Assembly: GCA_002324875.1 (NCBI GenBank)
Contig: NTJG01000004.1
Location: 1-64,000 of the forward strand
DNA from: Lysobacteraceae bacterium NML93-0793
Lineage (GTDB): Bacteria > Pseudomonadota > Gammaproteobacteria > Xanthomonadales > Xanthomonadaceae
DNA: 64,000 bases
Direction of reading: 5' to 3'
Shown here: positions 62,034-64,000 of the stretch, in pieces
How positions within the stretch are numbered: the first letter of the stretch is position 1
How the letters are laid out: each line of letters begins with the position of its first letter
Translations under genes and position numbers: made by a program
The notes under the pieces: generated by a model
What the model was told of the DNA's origin: nothing
Databases searched by the model: none
The model's input: only the letters and a program-made list of their open reading frames with translations

Positions 62034-63041
62034 ATGACCCAGACGATTACGATCATCCGCGGCGACGGTATCGGCCCGGAGATCATGGACGCCACGCTGC
62101 ACGTGCTCGACGCGATGCAGCTCGGCCTGCAGTACGAAGACGCCGATGCCGGCCTGATGGCCCTCGAAAAGCACGGCGAGCTGCTGCCCGCGGCCACCAT
62201 GGATTCGATCCGCCGCAACAAGATCGCGCTCAAGAGCCCGCTGACCACGCCGGTCGGCGGCGGCTTCAGCTCGATCAACGTGGAACTGCGTCGCCAGTTC
62301 GACCTTTACGCCAACGTGCGGCCGGCGACCTCGTTCCCGAACACCCGCTCGCGCTTCGACAGCGGCGTCAACCTGATCACGATCCGCGAGAACACCGAAG
62401 GCTCGTACATCAGCGAAGGCCAGGAAGTATCGGCCGATGGCGAGACCGCGGTGTCGATCACGCGCATCACCCGCAAGGGCTCGGACCGGATCGTGCGCTA
62501 CGCGTTCGACCTGGCGCGCAAGACCGGCCGCAAGAAGGTCACGATCGTCCACAAGGCCAACATCCTCAAGAGCACGTCAGGCCTGTTCCTGAAGGTCGCG
62601 CGTGAGGTGGCGGCCGAGTATCCGGACATCGAAGCCAACGAGATGATCGTCGACAACACCTGCATGCAGCTGGTGATGCGTCCCGAGCAGTTCGACATCA
62701 TCGTGACGACGAACCTCTTCGGCGACATCATCTCGGACCTGTGCGCCGGTCTGGTCGGCGGCCTGGGCCTCGCGCCGGGCGCGAACATCGGCCAGGACGT
62801 GGCCATCTTCGAAGCCGTGCACGGCTCGGCGCCCGACATCGCCGGCAAGGGCCTGGCCAATCCCTGCGCGCTGCTGCTGGCGGCGGCGCAGATGCTCGAC
62901 CATCTGGCGATGCCCGAGCAGGCCGAGCGCCTGCGCAACGCGATCGTCGCCACGCTCGACGCGAAGGACGGCGTGACCCCGGACCTCGGCGGCAGCGGCA
63001 ATACGATGGGCTTCGCCAAGGCGATCGTGGCGCACCTGTAA
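62034..63041 (+). CDS. Isocitrate dehydrogenase, NAD-type
   Basis: A 335-residue beta-decarboxylating dehydrogenase. The start TITIIRGDGIGPEIMDA is the conserved nucleotide-binding region. The substrate and metal motifs are KSPLTTPVGGGFSS, the phosphorylation-loop region TIRENTEGSYISEG (about 119-132), FDIIVTTNLFGDIISDLCAGLVGGLGLAPGANIG (Mg ligands about 225-235) and VHGSAPDIAGKGLANPCALLL (about 262-282). The last sequence and short length match NAD-dependent isocitrate dehydrogenases of the eukaryotic-like branch rather than the 410-residue NADP enzyme of E. coli. Homoisocitrate or isopropylmalate substrates are less likely because of the NTEG-SYI segment. ATG at 62034 is favoured; a start at 62004 is possible. 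Confidence 0.87.
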   Translation: MTQTITIIRGDGIGPEIMDATLHVLDAMQLGLQYEDADAGLMALEKHGELLPAATMDSIRRNKIALKSPLTTPVGGGFSSINVELRRQFDLYANVRPATSFPNTRSRFDSGVNLITIRENTEGSYISEGQEVSADGETAVSITRITRKGSDRIVRYAFDLARKTGRKKVTIVHKANILKSTSGLFLKVAREVAAEYPDIEANEMIVDNTCMQLVMRPEQFDIIVTTNLFGDIISDLCAGLVGGLGLAPGANIGQDVAIFEAVHGSAPDIAGKGLANPCALLLAAAQMLDHLAMPEQAERLRNAIVATLDAKDGVTPDLGGSGNTMGFAKAIVAHL

Positions 63042-63070
63042 CCGCCCCTGCGGTGTCGTGCGGGTTTGCA

Positions 63071-63096
63071 ACGGGACGCTTCGGCGTCCCGTTTTT
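63071..63096 (+). terminator. Intrinsic terminator after isocitrate dehydrogenase
   Basis: The nine-base arms ACGGGACGC (63071-63079) and GCGTCCCGT (63084-63092) close a stable TTCG tetraloop and run into TTTTT (63092-63096). It is 30 bases after the stop. Confidence 0.92.
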
Positions 63097-63178
63097 CATG
63101 TGCGACTGTCTCGCGCGCTGCGCATGACGACGGCCGGCAGGGGCCGCACAATGCCGCTCCGCGTTCCGGACCCTGCCG

Positions 63179-64000
63179 ATGACCATTCGCCCCAGTGCGC
63201 TGGCACTGACGCCGCTGCTGCTGTTCCTGGCGCTGTTCTTCGGCGCAGGCCTGTATTTCACGGCCCAGGGCGAACCGATGGGCTTCTACCAGCTGCGCGC
63301 GCCGGTGGCCATCCTTCCCGCGCTCGCGCTCGCGGTGTGGCTGGTCCATCGGCGGGGCCTGGCCGCGGGCGAGCTTCTGCTGCGCGGCATGGGCGATCCC
63401 AACATCGTGCTGATGTGTCTGATCTTCCTGCTCGCCGGCGCGTTCGCCTACGTGTCGAGCGCGATCGGGGCGGTCGACGCGGTGGTGTCGATCGGGCTGT
63501 CGGCGGTGCCGCCGGCGCTGGTATTGCCGGGTCTGTTCGTGCTGTCGGGACTGATCGCGCTGGCCATCGGCACGTCGATGGGCACGATCGCCGCGGTGGT
63601 GCCCATCGCGCTCGGCGTGGCCGATGCCTCGGGGCTCGCACCGGCGCTGGTCGTCGGCACGGTGATCGGCGGCGCGATGTTCGGCGACAACCTGTCGATC
63701 ATTTCCGACACCACGATCGCCGCCACCCGCACCCAGGGTGCGCAGATGCGCGACAAATTCCGCGAGAACGTGCGGATCGCAGTGCCGGTGGCGGCGGTGA
63801 CGGCCGTGGTGCTCGGCCTGCTCGGCGCCGCGTCGCCGATCGAGACCGAGCCGAGCGGGTCGGCCTGGCTGATGGCGCCCTACCTGCTGGTGCTGGCGCT
63901 GGCGGTGGCCGGCGTCAACGTGCTCGTGGTGCTGTCGCTCGGCATCGTGCTCGCGGGCGCATTCGGCGCGGTGTTCACCGATGACTACGGGCCGGTGGCG
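63179..64000 (+). CDS. Na+/H+ antiporter, NhaC family (3' end outside window)
   Basis: The first 274 residues of an inner-membrane antiporter, open to the last base. ATG at 63179 gives MTIRPSALALTPLLLFLALF, a typical first helix. At least seven hydrophobic helices follow. The family core is visible: AIGTSMGTIAAVVPIA (about 126-141) and GGAMFGDNLSIISDTTIAA (about 160-178), where the Asp residues take part in cation binding in NhaC-type antiporters. It exchanges sodium for protons or, in some members, couples malate and lactate. The complete gene extends beyond the window, so length and C-terminus are unknown. Confidence 0.87.
   Translation, partial: MTIRPSALALTPLLLFLALFFGAGLYFTAQGEPMGFYQLRAPVAILPALALAVWLVHRRGLAAGELLLRGMGDPNIVLMCLIFLLAGAFAYVSSAIGAVDAVVSIGLSAVPPALVLPGLFVLSGLIALAIGTSMGTIAAVVPIALGVADASGLAPALVVGTVIGGAMFGDNLSIISDTTIAATRTQGAQMRDKFRENVRIAVPVAAVTAVVLGLLGAASPIETEPSGSAWLMAPYLLVLALAVAGVNVLVVLSLGIVLAGAFGAVFTDDYGPVA

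Noticed and set aside
1-64000. CRISPR arrays, tRNA or rRNA genes, prophage and transposon genes
   Set aside because: No regularly spaced direct repeats, no cloverleaf-like sequence, and no integrase, transposase or phage structural protein were found on either strand.

Overview
The window is about 64 kb of very GC-rich, densely packed gammaproteobacterial chromosome. Gene content and order point to the family Xanthomonadaceae (Lysobacter/Luteimonas/Xanthomonas group): the 41-residue type-B L36, cmk-rpsA-ihfB-lapB followed by a WbpL/WbpM-like pair and galU, map-glnD-dapD-ArsC/Spx-dapE, aguA-aguB, creBCD, phoBR-ppk-ppx and an NAD-type isocitrate dehydrogenase. The assignment rests on recognised protein families, not on a marker-gene comparison. 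No tRNA, rRNA, prophage, transposase, integrase or CRISPR array was found.

Layout. 1-0.5 kb: the C-terminus of an unidentified protein. 0.9-1.7 kb (-): two small c-type cytochromes, one of them a lipoprotein. 1.9-9.7 kb (+): an RND efflux operon of one adaptor and two pumps. 9.8-14.3 kb (-): a run from rpmJ through an exported protein and the agmatine-to-putrescine genes aguA and aguB to a GNAT and a TraB-family membrane protein. 14.4-22.6 kb (+): cmk, rpsA and ihfB, then a tightly coupled envelope-polysaccharide block (lapB, sugar-phosphate transferase, sugar dehydratase, galU). 23.0-24.8 kb (-): rpsB-tsf. 25.1-31.6 kb (+): map, glnD, dapD, an ArsC/Spx protein, dapE and trxC. 31.6-38.9 kb: a GntP-type permease (-), a TonB-dependent receptor (+) and a large transporter-fused hybrid histidine kinase (+). 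39.0-44.8 kb: a Nudix hydrolase (+), then mfd, a GNAT and rlmJ (-). 45.0-50.8 kb (+): an exported protein, creB-creC-creD, a GNAT and a nitrilase-family amidase. 50.8-59.1 kb (-): PAP2 phosphatase, glycosyltransferase, ppx, ppk, phoR and phoB. 59.4-64 kb: the BepA-like protease (-), glutaredoxin plus an AhpD-like protein, isocitrate dehydrogenase and the start of an NhaC-type antiporter (+).

How the genes work together. Three themes recur: envelope biogenesis and quality control (RND pumps, LapB, the WbpL/WbpM-like pair, GalU, BepA); nitrogen and lysine/peptidoglycan metabolism (GlnD, DapD, DapE, AguA/B); and phosphate/polyphosphate control (PhoB/R with Ppk and Ppx). Two regulatory signals can be read directly: a Pho-box-like array of three half-sites at 11-bp spacing upstream of phoB, and a near-perfect CreB tag upstream of creD that overlaps the creC stop codon.

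The most unusual structure is a roughly 460-bp giant imperfect inverted repeat (57882-58340) between phoB and phoR. It contains nested hairpins, and both ends carry terminator-shaped hairpins whose T-runs point inward. It would separate phoB transcription from phoR-ppk-ppx. A smaller REP-like inverted repeat lies directly upstream of dapE. No clearly new multi-gene system was identified; most of the window is core genome.
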